Assembly: GCA_050260275.1 (NCBI GenBank)
Contig: JBLNBX010000205.1
Span: forward strand, 1-15,471
DNA from: DATMXS01 sp050260275
GTDB taxonomy: Bacteria > Acidobacteriota > Terriglobia > Bryobacterales > Bryobacteraceae
DNA: 15,471 nucleotides
Direction: 5' to 3'
Part shown: one piece after another, positions 1 through 7,446 of the stretch
Layout of the letters: every line of letters begins with the position of its first letter
How positions within the stretch are numbered: the stretch's first letter is position 1
Program-made: the position numbers and the translations under genes
Notes under the pieces: model-generated
The model's input: only the letters and a program-made list of their open reading frames with translations
What the model was told of the DNA's origin: nothing
Database searches by the model: none

Positions 1-125
1 GCGAGCGCATCGGCGCGCTGCTGCGCGGGGCGGGCATTCAGGTGCGGCGTCTGGAACGCATCGAGCCGTCGATGGAGGACGTTTTCGTCGCGCGCATCGA
101 GCAGGAAGAGAGGGGAGCCGCATGA
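1..125 (+). CDS. ABC transporter ATP-binding protein, C-terminal fragment
   Basis: Only the last 40 codons are in the window; the open frame begins at base 3 and ends in TGA at 123-125. The tail includes the motif PSMEDVFVARI, which matches the C-terminal end typical of ABC-2-type exporter ATPases (YbhF/CcmA-like, usually xxLEDVFxxLT). No Walker motifs are present because the nucleotide-binding domain lies upstream of the window. The stop codon overlaps the ATG of the next gene (ATGA), which implies translational coupling with the two permeases. The assignment rests on this short motif and on the operon context. Confidence 0.75.
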   Translation, partial: ERIGALLRGAGIQVRRLERIEPSMEDVFVARIEQEERGAA

Positions 126-1255
126 ACCTGCGCCGCACGCGCGCCGTGGCTCGCAAGGAGTTCCTGCATGTGCTGCGCGACCCGCGGAGCCTCGCCGGCG
201 CGCTCGCGCTTCCGCTCCTCATGCTGATGCTGTTCGGCTACGCGCTGACCCTGGACGTGGATCGCGTCCCCACGCTTATCAAGGATGACGACCGTACGCC
301 TCAGAGCCGGGAGCTGATCGCCCGGTTCGAAGGCTCGCGCTTCTTCAACGTGATTGGCACGGCGGAGCGCTACACCGGCATCGAAGAGGCGATAGACGCG
401 AACCGCGCGCTCGCCGCCATCGTGATTGAGCGCGGCTTCGCCCGCGACCTGCTCGCCGGGCGCACGGCGTCCGTGCAGGTGATCCTGGACGGCAGCGACT
501 CGAACACGGCCAGCATCGCGCGCGGATACATCGAGGCCACGATTGCGGACTACTCGCAGATGGTGCGGCGCGCAGCGCTCGATCGCAGGGGCGCGGGAAA
601 CCTGCGCACGCCTGTGGAAGCGCGCCCGCGCGTGATGTACAACGAAGAGCTGAAGTCGCGCAACTACATCGTCCCCGGGCTGATCGCCGTGATTGTGGCG
701 ATCATCGCCGCCCTCATCACGTCGCTCGCCATAGCGCGCGAGTGGGAGACGGGGACGATGGAGCAGCTTCTATCGACACCGGTCCGCCCGTCTGAACTGG
801 TCCTGGGCAAGATGTCGGCATACTTCGTTCTCGGTCTGGTGGACACCGTCGTATCCGTGATCGTTGGAACCGGCGTTTTCGGCGTCCCCATGCGAGGCAG
901 CGTGATACTGCTGGCCCTGCCCGTGTTCCTGTTCCTTTTCGGCTCGCTTGCCTGGGGACTCATGATTTCCGCCCTGGCGCGCTCGCAGGTCCTGGCGTAC
1001 CAGCTTGCGATGGTCACGACGTTCTTGCCGGCGTTTCTGTTGTCCGGCTTCGTGTTTTCAATCGAGAACATGCCGGCCGCGATCCGTGCCATCACGCATA
1101 TCGTGCCTGCGCGCTATTTCGTCTCGGCCTTGAAAGAGCTGTTTCTGAAAGGCGCGGGGCCGGACGTGGTTTTGGGCGAGATCGGGTTTCTGCTGGCATA
1201 TGCGGCGGCTGTGTTCCTCGTGACCACGCGAGCGATCCGGCGGAAGGCGGCCTGA
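122..1255 (+). CDS. ABC-2 type exporter permease (YbhS/YhhJ-like), first of pair
   Basis: This is a 377-residue integral membrane protein of the ABC2_membrane_3 architecture. It has one N-terminal transmembrane helix (about residues 25-45), a large extracytoplasmic domain (about 46-182), then five C-terminal helices starting at RNYIVPGLIAVIVA. The segment REWETGTMEQLLSTPVRP just after the second helix is the conserved cytoplasmic loop of these permeases. It starts at an ATG inside the ATPase stop (ATGA) and ends with TGATG into the second permease. The family (E. coli YbhS/YbhR, YhhJ) forms drug or solute efflux pumps with an ATPase and usually a HlyD-type adaptor; none of the latter is in the window, so the substrate is unknown. 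Confidence 0.9.
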   Translation: MNLRRTRAVARKEFLHVLRDPRSLAGALALPLLMLMLFGYALTLDVDRVPTLIKDDDRTPQSRELIARFEGSRFFNVIGTAERYTGIEEAIDANRALAAIVIERGFARDLLAGRTASVQVILDGSDSNTASIARGYIEATIADYSQMVRRAALDRRGAGNLRTPVEARPRVMYNEELKSRNYIVPGLIAVIVAIIAALITSLAIAREWETGTMEQLLSTPVRPSELVLGKMSAYFVLGLVDTVVSVIVGTGVFGVPMRGSVILLALPVFLFLFGSLAWGLMISALARSQVLAYQLAMVTTFLPAFLLSGFVFSIENMPAAIRAITHIVPARYFVSALKELFLKGAGPDVVLGEIGFLLAYAAAVFLVTTRAIRRKAA

Positions 1256-2412
1256 TGCGCGAGCGGGTGCTCAACGTGATCATTAAGGAGTTCCGCCAGA
1301 CCTTGCGCGAGCCGCGCATGCGCGCGCTCCTTTTTGGGTTGCCGCTGATTCAGTTGATTGTCTTCGGTTTCGCAGTCAACCTCGACGTTGAGCGCGCCAC
1401 GCTGGCGTGGATGGACCTGGACCGCACCCCCGAGAGCCGCGAACTGCGCGCCGCCTTCGAGGGCTCCGGGCGGTTCACGATCGCCGCCGCTCCCGCGGGC
1501 GAGGACGAGGCGCAGGCGCTGCTCGACCGTTCCGCCGTCCAGGCGGTCGTTCGCGTGCTGCCGGGCTTCGGAGGAGACGTGGCGCGCGGCCGGCCCTCAG
1601 CCGTGCAGATCCTCGTCGATGGCTCCGATTCGAACACGGCGTCGATCGTCGGCGCGTACGCCGGCGAGATCGTCTCGCGCTTTGCCGCCGATAGGTTCGG
1701 CCACGTGCGGAGATCGAAACTGGTGGGAAGCACCATGGAAGCGGGCGGCCCCGTGCCGCTGAAGCTCCCGGGAGTGTCGGCGGAAACCCGCGTGTGGTTC
1801 AACCCGGACCTGCGCAGCCGGAACTACTTCGTGCCGGGCGTGGTCGTGAACGTCGTCTCACTCGTCACAATCATGCTTACGGCGATGGCGATCGTCCGCG
1901 AGAAAGAGATCGGCACCATGGAGCAGCTCATGGTGACGCCCATTCGCCCGCTGGAGCTGATGGTGGGCAAGACGCTGCCGTTCGCGCTGGCGGGCCTGTT
2001 TGAGGTGGCGTTCGCCACTATCGCCGCGCTCATCATATTCGGCATACCGTTGCGCGGAAGTCCGCTGCTGCTGCTCGCGGCATCGGTGCTGTTCCTGATG
2101 AGCACCGCCGGCGTTGGTCTGTTCGTGTCGACGGTCTCGCAGACTCAGCAGCAGGCCGTACTGGGATCGTTCTTCTTCTTCACCCCGGCGTTCATGCTGA
2201 GCGGGTTCGCCTTTCCCATCCGGAACATGCCGGAGATTGTGCAGTACCTCAGCCTGCTCAATCCGCTGCGATACTTCATGGTGATAGTCCGGGGGCTGTT
2301 CCTGAAGGGCGTTGGCCTAGAGGTGCTGTGGCCGCAGATGCTCGCGCTGGCCGCCTACGGCGCCGTCATACTCGGCCTTAGCGCGCTGAGGTTCCACAAG
2401 ACACTCGATTGA
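1255..2412 (+). CDS. ABC-2 type exporter permease (YbhR-like), second of pair
   Basis: This 385-residue protein is a diverged paralogue of the preceding permease. Both share an N-terminal helix followed by LDV(D/E)R, the extracytoplasmic motif DGSDSNTASI, the entry to the helical bundle SRNY(I/F)VPG, and the loop E(T/I)GTMEQL(L/M). The start ATG overlaps the previous TGA by one base, and a GGAAGG ribosome binding site lies about 8 nt upstream inside the preceding gene. The pair probably forms a heterodimeric membrane channel driven by the upstream ATPase, exporting an unknown compound. No terminator is visible between it and the oxidoreductase that begins 26 bases downstream. Confidence 0.9.
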   Translation: MRERVLNVIIKEFRQTLREPRMRALLFGLPLIQLIVFGFAVNLDVERATLAWMDLDRTPESRELRAAFEGSGRFTIAAAPAGEDEAQALLDRSAVQAVVRVLPGFGGDVARGRPSAVQILVDGSDSNTASIVGAYAGEIVSRFAADRFGHVRRSKLVGSTMEAGGPVPLKLPGVSAETRVWFNPDLRSRNYFVPGVVVNVVSLVTIMLTAMAIVREKEIGTMEQLMVTPIRPLELMVGKTLPFALAGLFEVAFATIAALIIFGIPLRGSPLLLLAASVLFLMSTAGVGLFVSTVSQTQQQAVLGSFFFFTPAFMLSGFAFPIRNMPEIVQYLSLLNPLRYFMVIVRGLFLKGVGLEVLWPQMLALAAYGAVILGLSALRFHKTLD

Positions 2413-2437
2413 GTTCATCTGTGCAACAATCTCAGGC

Positions 2438-3487
2438 ATGCAAGAACTAAGCCGGCGTACGTTTCTTGCGGGCGCGGCTGCGCTGCAAGCCCCCGTTGCA
2501 GCCGTGCGGCTGCCGCGCAAAGTGCGGCTCGGACTTGTTGGAACCGATGGCCACCCAGAAGAAATACTAGGGCCTCTGAACCGGCTGCCCGACGTCGAGC
2601 TGGTGGCAGCCGCCCAAGTGGATCTCGCGGTGCTGGGGCGCGCCGCTCCGAAGCGTATCTACTCCGATTACCGGCGGATGCTCGATTCCGAGCAACTCGA
2701 CATCGTCGCCGTCTGCAATAACAACGGCGAGCGCGCCGCAGCCGTGATCGCCTGCGCCGAACGCAAGCTGAACACCATCGCCGAAAAGCCGTTCGCGATC
2801 GAACTGGACGAACTCGCGAAGGTGAAGCGCGTGGTGACCGGCTCCGGTATCCGCATCTCTACCCTGCTCCCAATGCGCTTCTCCGGCCCGTATCTGGCCA
2901 TGAAACAGGTAGTGGACTCAGGCGAGATCGGCGAGGTTGCTCAGATTGCCGCGCAGAAATCGTACAAAGCCGGCACGCGTCCGGAGTGGTACAAGCATCG
3001 CTCCACCTACGGCGGAACGATAGCCTGGATCGGCATTCACATGATCGACCTCATGCGCTGGACCAGCGGCCGCGAGTTCACCGAGGCGTACTCCACGCAG
3101 GCCCGGCTGGGTTTTCCCGAACTCGGCGAGATGGAAACGGTCACAGCCACGCTGTTCAAGCTCGACAACGGTGGCGCGGCAACGCTGCGGATGGACTACT
3201 TCCGGCCCGACAACGCGCCTTCTCACGGAGACGATCGCCTGCGGCTGGCGGGGCCGAAGGGCGTAGTAGAGTATCAGGCTTCGACCGGAGTAACGGTACT
3301 TTCGACAGGGGAAAAGCCGCGCACAATTACGTCACTTCCACGGAGTCGCTCGGTGTTTATCGACTTCTTGGAGTCTGTATATTTGGGTGCTAAACCGGGG
3401 ATAACGCCAGACGAAATCTGGCGGGTGAACGAGATAACACTCATGGCGCGGGACTCCGCCGAGCAGCAGCGCATCGTCAAGCTCTGA
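2438..3487 (+). CDS. Gfo/Idh/MocA family oxidoreductase with Tat signal
   Basis: This 349-residue NAD(P)-dependent sugar or cyclitol dehydrogenase-like protein opens with a twin-arginine motif (SRRTFLAG, residues 5-12) and a short Ala-rich hydrophobic stretch, so it is probably exported folded to the periplasm. The Rossmann part (about 28-145) has a modified glycine loop, LVGTDGH, and the family hallmark EKP at 116-118, whose Lys117 is the expected catalytic lysine. The C-terminal domain carries GIHMIDLMRW with His201 and Asp204 in the HxxD arrangement typical of the active site. Tat-exported members are common in Acidobacteria and Planctomycetes near carbohydrate genes. The substrate cannot be predicted. 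The start is the ATG that puts the RR motif at the usual position; no clear ribosome binding site precedes it. Confidence 0.88.
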   Translation: MQELSRRTFLAGAAALQAPVAAVRLPRKVRLGLVGTDGHPEEILGPLNRLPDVELVAAAQVDLAVLGRAAPKRIYSDYRRMLDSEQLDIVAVCNNNGERAAAVIACAERKLNTIAEKPFAIELDELAKVKRVVTGSGIRISTLLPMRFSGPYLAMKQVVDSGEIGEVAQIAAQKSYKAGTRPEWYKHRSTYGGTIAWIGIHMIDLMRWTSGREFTEAYSTQARLGFPELGEMETVTATLFKLDNGGAATLRMDYFRPDNAPSHGDDRLRLAGPKGVVEYQASTGVTVLSTGEKPRTITSLPRSRSVFIDFLESVYLGAKPGITPDEIWRVNEITLMARDSAEQQRIVKL

Positions 3488-3564
3488 GACCAATAACTCC
3501 GCAGTACTGAATATTTCTCCAGCAGTAACAACAGCTTAGCGTAGCGTAGGGGGGTACTGCGCGT

Positions 3565-3618
3565 CTCCTTCCACCTAAAGTCCGGGTCGGAAGCAACCGA
3601 TGCTTCCGTCGGAAGGAG
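3565..3618 (+). promoter_or_regulatory. Foldable leader that can mask the ribosome binding site of the small ORF
   Basis: CTCCTTCC at 3565-3572 is perfectly complementary to GGAAGGAG at 3611-3618, the ribosome binding site of the 21-codon ORF at 3626. Nested between them is a second perfect hairpin, CGGAAGCA (3588-3595) with TGCTTCCG (3601-3608), loop ACCGA. An alternative stem, CTTCC (3603-3607) with GGAAG (3611-3615), would disrupt both. Mutually exclusive folds around a ribosome binding site are the usual layout of a translational switch or leader, but no known riboswitch consensus is recognised. Confidence 0.4.
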
Positions 3619-3625
3619 GACCTAC

Positions 3626-3691
3626 ATGTACCCTGGAATAAGCCACGATCCGGAACCGATAATTATCGTACTACCACTACCGGGTTGCTGA
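3626..3691 (+). CDS. Candidate 21-residue small peptide upstream of the TPR-CHAT gene
   Basis: An ATG preceded by a near-consensus ribosome binding site (AAGGAGG, 6 nt spacing) opens a 21-codon frame ending in TGA at 3689-3691. This is the strongest ribosome binding site seen in the region and much better than that of the large gene downstream. The peptide begins MYPGISHDPE, continues with a hydrophobic III run, and ends VLPLPGC, with five prolines and a single C-terminal cysteine. It could be a leader peptide controlling the operon, a small secreted or modified peptide, or a substrate or effector of the CHAT protein. No homologue is recognised. Coding status is inferred only from the start context and needs conservation data. 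Confidence 0.45.
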   Translation: MYPGISHDPEPIIIVLPLPGC

Positions 3692-3750
3692 TACTAGACC
3701 GGTTCAATTTCAGCCAGAATGGTTGAATCCACCCGAAACTCTGATAGTAT

Positions 3751-3799
3751 TTCCCTGGTGGTAACCCGTCCGGGTAGCCACCAGGGAACCGGGGTTCCC
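3751..3799 (+). promoter_or_regulatory. Two overlapping, mutually exclusive hairpins upstream of the TPR-CHAT gene
   Basis: The first hairpin pairs TTCCCTGGTGG (3751-3761) with CCACCAGGGAA (3778-3788), an 11-bp perfect stem. Its interior can add a 4-bp ACCC/GGGT stem around a GTCC loop. The second pairs GGGAACC (3784-3790) with GGTTCCC (3793-3799). They share bases 3784-3788 and so cannot form together. No run of T follows, so it is not a normal intrinsic terminator. The position between the small ORF and the CHAT start suggests control of readthrough, RNA stability or translation, or protein binding to the DNA palindrome. Confidence 0.4.
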
Positions 3800-3833
3800 C
3801 GTACTCTCAAGCGGTTCCTCTCGTCGGCTCGCG

Positions 3834-6173
3834 ATGCAGGGCAGAGCACTTGTGTTCTGTCTGTTGATGCTGATTCCGTGTGGATCCGGCAATCAGCGGA
3901 GGGAAAGCCAACCCTCTTTCCTCTCTGTTCGCGCGAATTCCCGCCTGCGCGAGCTCAATACCCTCGCTAACTCCCTTTTCGCCGCGCGCCGTTATTCCGA
4001 GGCCGCAGAAACCAATCGCAAAGCATATGAGTCCGCCATGGCGGAAAATGCCGTGGGCGCAGCTACGCGATTTTTGCTGAATCTCGCCGGCTGCTCGTTC
4101 GGATTGATGAAATATGGAGACGCTTTAGACGCGTATATCCGCGCGCGCGAGCTCGCCGAATCGGCCGGAGATTGGGAAGCCGCGGCTGCGGCCTCACTGA
4201 ATCTCTCCTCCCTGCATCTGCAACTCTCCGAGATGGACGGCGCCTACGAAGAGGCCCGGCGCGGCCTCGCGCTTCTCGAATCCCACCCCAATCGTGCATT
4301 GCACTCGCTGTTTTCGTTTCAGCTTGCGAAAATCGAAGCCGACATTTCGGGAATTGATGCCGCGCTCCCGGCGCTCGCGAACGTTATTGACGAAGCCGAG
4401 GCGGAAGGCAACACGCGCCTCGCCGCGCAGGTGTGGAATTACCGGGGACACCTGCTGATGGATGCGGGCCGGCTCGAGGAGGCCGATGCCTCCGTGTCGA
4501 ACGCCTTCCGCCTCAGGAAACTCGCCGCCTCGCCGGACCTGGAAAACTCCTACCGCACTCTATCCATGCTCAGGCTCGCGCAGGGCGACGTGCAGGCGGC
4601 TGAAGCGCTGGCGGGCCTGGCAATTGCGGAAGCTGCTGGCAACCCGAACTGGATGGGCTATTTCTGCCGCGGACGCGCCCGTGCGGCGGCGGGCCGCCAC
4701 GACGAAGCGCTGGCGGATTTCCGGAACGCGGTTTCGCTGGCTCGCCGGTTCCGGCTCGACCTCGCGCCCTCCGACGCGCACCGCATCGGCGCCGATGCCA
4801 CCCTTGACGACCTCTACTCCGCCTACGCCGAAACAGCCGCCTCCCAGTACCTCCGCACCGGTAACCCCGCCTATGCCGCCGAAGGATTCCGAGCGGTCGA
4901 GAACGGGCGCGCCGCCAGCCTTCGCGCCCTCGTGACAACCTCGGGGCGCTACCAGCGCCTTGCCCCCGAGTATGGCGAGCTGCTGGCCAGGCTGCGCGCG
5001 GCTGAATCCGGCATGCTCGCGGAAGCCACGCCGGAGCTTCGCGCCGAAGCGCGGCGGCTGCGGTACGAGATGGCCCTCGCCGAGGCGCGCACTGGCGTCC
5101 GGAGCGCGGTTTCCGGCAGCGACGGCGACCTCGACGTTCGCGTGCGGAGGGCGCTGCGCCCCGGCCAGGCGCTCCTTAGCATCCGCAGCGGAGAGGCGGC
5201 GTCGTACCTGTGGGCGGTGACGCGCGATTCCATCGAGGTGCACGAACTGCCCGGCCGGCGGGAGTTGGGCGCGAGCGTGGCCGCTTTCACGCAGTCGATT
5301 CGCGATGGCCGCCCTGGCGCCGATGCGGCGCGAATCTACGAAATACTGTTCGGGAAATTGAGCCGGCGCGTGCTCGACGCCGCCGCCTGGGCGCTCTCGC
5401 TGGACGAGGACCTGCTCCAGGCGCCTCTCGCCGCTGCCGAGATACCGGGAGGGGCGCGCCTGGGAGAGCGGTACGCGCTCTCAAACGTCCCCTGCGCGCA
5501 CTTCGTGCTGGAAACGAGGCAGCCGGAGTTCTCGGGGGAATTTGTGGCCGTGGGCGACGCGATATACAACCGCGCCGACCCGCGCGCGAGGGGCCTCATC
5601 AAAACAAAACCCTTGATAGAGCTGCCCCGGCTGGCCGGAAGCGCCACCGAGATACGCGCGGCGGCGGCCGCCTGGGGCGCAGAGCGTCCCGTTCTGCTCG
5701 AAGGCGCGGCCGCGGCGTCCCGATCGCTGGCAGCCGCGCCGGCGCCCGCGATACTGCACTTTGCGACGCACTTCCTGGTATCCGAGCGCGGCCCGGCACG
5801 AGCGGATATCGTGCTGAGCCTGCAGCCGGACGGCAAACCCGATCTGCTAACCCCCGCGGATGTGGCCGCATGGACGCGGGCGCCGGGCCTGGTGGTTCTG
5901 AGCGGCTGCAGTTCCGGACGCGGCGACGTTCGCCGCGGCGCTGGCCTGCTGGGCCTCACACGCGCATGGATAGCCGCCGGCGCGGGTTCCGTGGTTGCGA
6001 GCCTGTGGCCGGCGCCCGATTCCACCGGCGAGTTGTTCCGATCTTTTTACCTTCGTTTGCGGGAGGGCGATGCGCCGGCCGAGGCGCTTCGCCGCGCCCG
6101 GCTCGAAGCGGTCCGCTCCGGCAGCATTCCGCTGCGGGATTGGGCTGCATACGTGGTCATAGGGAAAGGCTGA
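3834..6173 (+). CDS. TPR-CHAT protein (caspase-like CHAT peptidase domain)
   Basis: This 779-residue protein has a hydrophobic N-terminus (residues 5-15 after Arg4, then PCGSG) resembling a signal peptide; the Cys is preceded by Pro, so it is a poor lipobox. Residues about 35-330 are helical TPR-like repeats with AL.. and EA.. spacing, followed by a charged helical linker (about 375-415). The C-terminal CHAT domain (about 430-779) shows ILHFATH with the presumed catalytic His646, and VVLSGCSSG with the presumed nucleophile Cys692. It continues with GLLGLTRAWIAAGAGSVVASLWP, typical of the family. CHAT domains are clan CD cysteine peptidases (separase/caspase relatives). The ATG is the first after an in-frame stop at 3762, but it has no clear ribosome binding site. 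The sigma factor gene follows after 2 bases, indicating one operon. Confidence 0.9.
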   Translation: MQGRALVFCLLMLIPCGSGNQRRESQPSFLSVRANSRLRELNTLANSLFAARRYSEAAETNRKAYESAMAENAVGAATRFLLNLAGCSFGLMKYGDALDAYIRARELAESAGDWEAAAAASLNLSSLHLQLSEMDGAYEEARRGLALLESHPNRALHSLFSFQLAKIEADISGIDAALPALANVIDEAEAEGNTRLAAQVWNYRGHLLMDAGRLEEADASVSNAFRLRKLAASPDLENSYRTLSMLRLAQGDVQAAEALAGLAIAEAAGNPNWMGYFCRGRARAAAGRHDEALADFRNAVSLARRFRLDLAPSDAHRIGADATLDDLYSAYAETAASQYLRTGNPAYAAEGFRAVENGRAASLRALVTTSGRYQRLAPEYGELLARLRAAESGMLAEATPELRAEARRLRYEMALAEARTGVRSAVSGSDGDLDVRVRRALRPGQALLSIRSGEAASYLWAVTRDSIEVHELPGRRELGASVAAFTQSIRDGRPGADAARIYEILFGKLSRRVLDAAAWALSLDEDLLQAPLAAAEIPGGARLGERYALSNVPCAHFVLETRQPEFSGEFVAVGDAIYNRADPRARGLIKTKPLIELPRLAGSATEIRAAAAAWGAERPVLLEGAAAASRSLAAAPAPAILHFATHFLVSERGPARADIVLSLQPDGKPDLLTPADVAAWTRAPGLVVLSGCSSGRGDVRRGAGLLGLTRAWIAAGAGSVVASLWPAPDSTGELFRSFYLRLREGDAPAEALRRARLEAVRSGSIPLRDWAAYVVIGKG

Positions 6174-6175
6174 TA

Positions 6176-6802
6176 GTGTCACGCACAGAGAGCACGGCAA
6201 ATTCTCTCAACCTGCCAGAAATCGTCGACCTGGTTCGATCGGGTGACCCGGCAGGGCTGGAAAAGCTGTACTCCGTCTTTGCGCGAGGAGTACGTTTCTA
6301 TCTATGGAGGCAACTTGGTCCGCAGGATCTGGATGACAAGGTTCACGACACATTCCTGATGGTGGTCCAGGCGATCCAGCGCGATGAGATCAGGGAACCC
6401 GAACGGCTGATGGGCTTCGTGAGGACGATCGTCCGCCGCCAGGTGGCGGCGCACATCGACCGCGCCGTCCAAAACCGCAGAAGGCAGGTGAACATCGAAG
6501 CCGGGCTGGAACTCACCGATTGCAACAACAACCCGGAGTCGGGCGCCATGGAGCGGCAGGAACGGGAGTTGATGATCTCCGTACTGCAGGGCATGTCACA
6601 GCGCGACCGCGACATCTTAACGCGTTTTTATCTTCTGAATCATTCGCAAGAGCGGATCTGCCGCGAGATGGGCCTCTCGAGCACGCAGTTCCGGCTGCTG
6701 AAGTCCCGGGCGAAGATGCGCTTCGGGCTGGCCGGACGCCGAAAATTAAAACGTCGCCTCACTCCAGATTTCTTGAGAATAGTACCCGGCTGGGGTGACT
6801 AA
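6176..6802 (+). CDS. ECF-type RNA polymerase sigma factor
   Basis: This 208-residue protein is read from a GTG start two bases after the TPR-CHAT stop; GGGAAAGG about 8 nt upstream supports this start. Region 2 covers about residues 24-98, with the core-binding/-10 recognition helix around DLDDKVHDTFLMVVQAI. Region 4 covers about 132-184, with a helix-turn-helix in the segment around residues 157-178 (ERICREMGLSSTQFRLLK). There is no sigma region 1 or 3, as expected for ECF factors. A basic C-terminal extension (RRKLKRR, to residue 208) is somewhat long. The frame stays open far upstream inside the CHAT gene, but that part is out-of-frame GC-rich sequence, not protein. The next gene, 8 bases away, encodes a probable cognate anti-sigma factor. 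Confidence 0.9.
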   Translation: MSRTESTANSLNLPEIVDLVRSGDPAGLEKLYSVFARGVRFYLWRQLGPQDLDDKVHDTFLMVVQAIQRDEIREPERLMGFVRTIVRRQVAAHIDRAVQNRRRQVNIEAGLELTDCNNNPESGAMERQERELMISVLQGMSQRDRDILTRFYLLNHSQERICREMGLSSTQFRLLKSRAKMRFGLAGRRKLKRRLTPDFLRIVPGWGD

Positions 6803-6810
6803 TAGTACTG

Positions 6811-7446
6811 ATGTCTTACGATTCAGGCGACCACGCAAGCGAAGAAACACTTGAGCAGTACTCTCTCGGCACGCTCCCTGAACAGGAGCTCGAGTCTTTC
6901 GAGGAGCATCTCCTCGTGTGCCCAACCTGCCAGGACCGTCTGGCCGCAACCGACAGGTTCATTCGGGCTTTTTGCGGCGCGGTTGAAGAGATCGGCGCAG
7001 CTCCGCCTCCGAGCACCACGGACCGCATCAGACGGGCGCTAGGTGCGCTGCTGCGGCCCGCTCCGGCAGCCGTTCTGGGCCTCACAGTACTTGTGGTACT
7101 GATCGCCTGGCGTATCCAGGCGACACACGTGGGCGCCATCGCGAGTGTACCAGTAGTTCTAGAAACGCACCGGGGCGCCGTAGGGCAATCGGCTCCCGCC
7201 GGTGTGCCTCTCCAACTGCAACTGGACGCGGCAGACTTGCCGGAACTCCCGGAATACGCCATCGAGGTGGTCGATTCCGAGGGCAGCCCGGTTTGCCGCC
7301 TGCCGGGCAAACGCTCGGGCGGCCGCATCGGGCTTGCCGCGGCGCGCGACTTTCCGGCGGGCTTGTACTGGGTGCGCGTCTACGACGGCTCGGGAAGACT
7401 GCTGCGCGAGTACGCGCTAAACGTCTCAGAAAACGCGGCGCGTTAG
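6811..7446 (+). CDS. Membrane-anchored zinc-finger anti-sigma factor-like protein
   Basis: This 211-residue protein has an N-terminal ZAS/zf-HC2-type motif: His8, then His33-x3-Cys37-x2-Cys40 (HLLVCPTCQ), the zinc site that many class I anti-sigma factors use to hold ECF sigma factors. A single transmembrane helix spans about residues 85-100 (AAVLGLTVLVVLIAW). The remainder (about 102-211) should be periplasmic and looks like a small beta-rich domain ending GLYWVRVYDGSGRLLREYAL. Position directly after the ECF sigma gene supports the anti-sigma role. The 3' end overlaps the convergent minus-strand gene by 21 bases. How the signal is sensed is unknown; release by proteolysis is a reasonable idea given the CHAT gene in the same operon. 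Confidence 0.82.
   Translation: MSYDSGDHASEETLEQYSLGTLPEQELESFEEHLLVCPTCQDRLAATDRFIRAFCGAVEEIGAAPPPSTTDRIRRALGALLRPAPAAVLGLTVLVVLIAWRIQATHVGAIASVPVVLETHRGAVGQSAPAGVPLQLQLDAADLPELPEYAIEVVDSEGSPVCRLPGKRSGGRIGLAAARDFPAGLYWVRVYDGSGRLLREYALNVSENAAR

Noticed and set aside
3751..3799. Intrinsic terminator
   Set aside because: The stems are strong, but no T-run follows on either strand, and co-expression with the downstream gene is still possible.
3719..3970. 83-codon plus-strand frame across the leader and CHAT start
   Set aside because: It has no ribosome binding site, spans the hairpins, and overlaps the start of the CHAT gene in another frame with no recognisable content.
5210..6175. Long N-terminal extension of the sigma factor frame inside the CHAT gene
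   Set aside because: It is Arg/Gly/Ala-rich out-of-frame sequence overlapping the conserved CHAT domain. The GTG at 6176 with a GGGAAAGG upstream gives a normal-size ECF factor.
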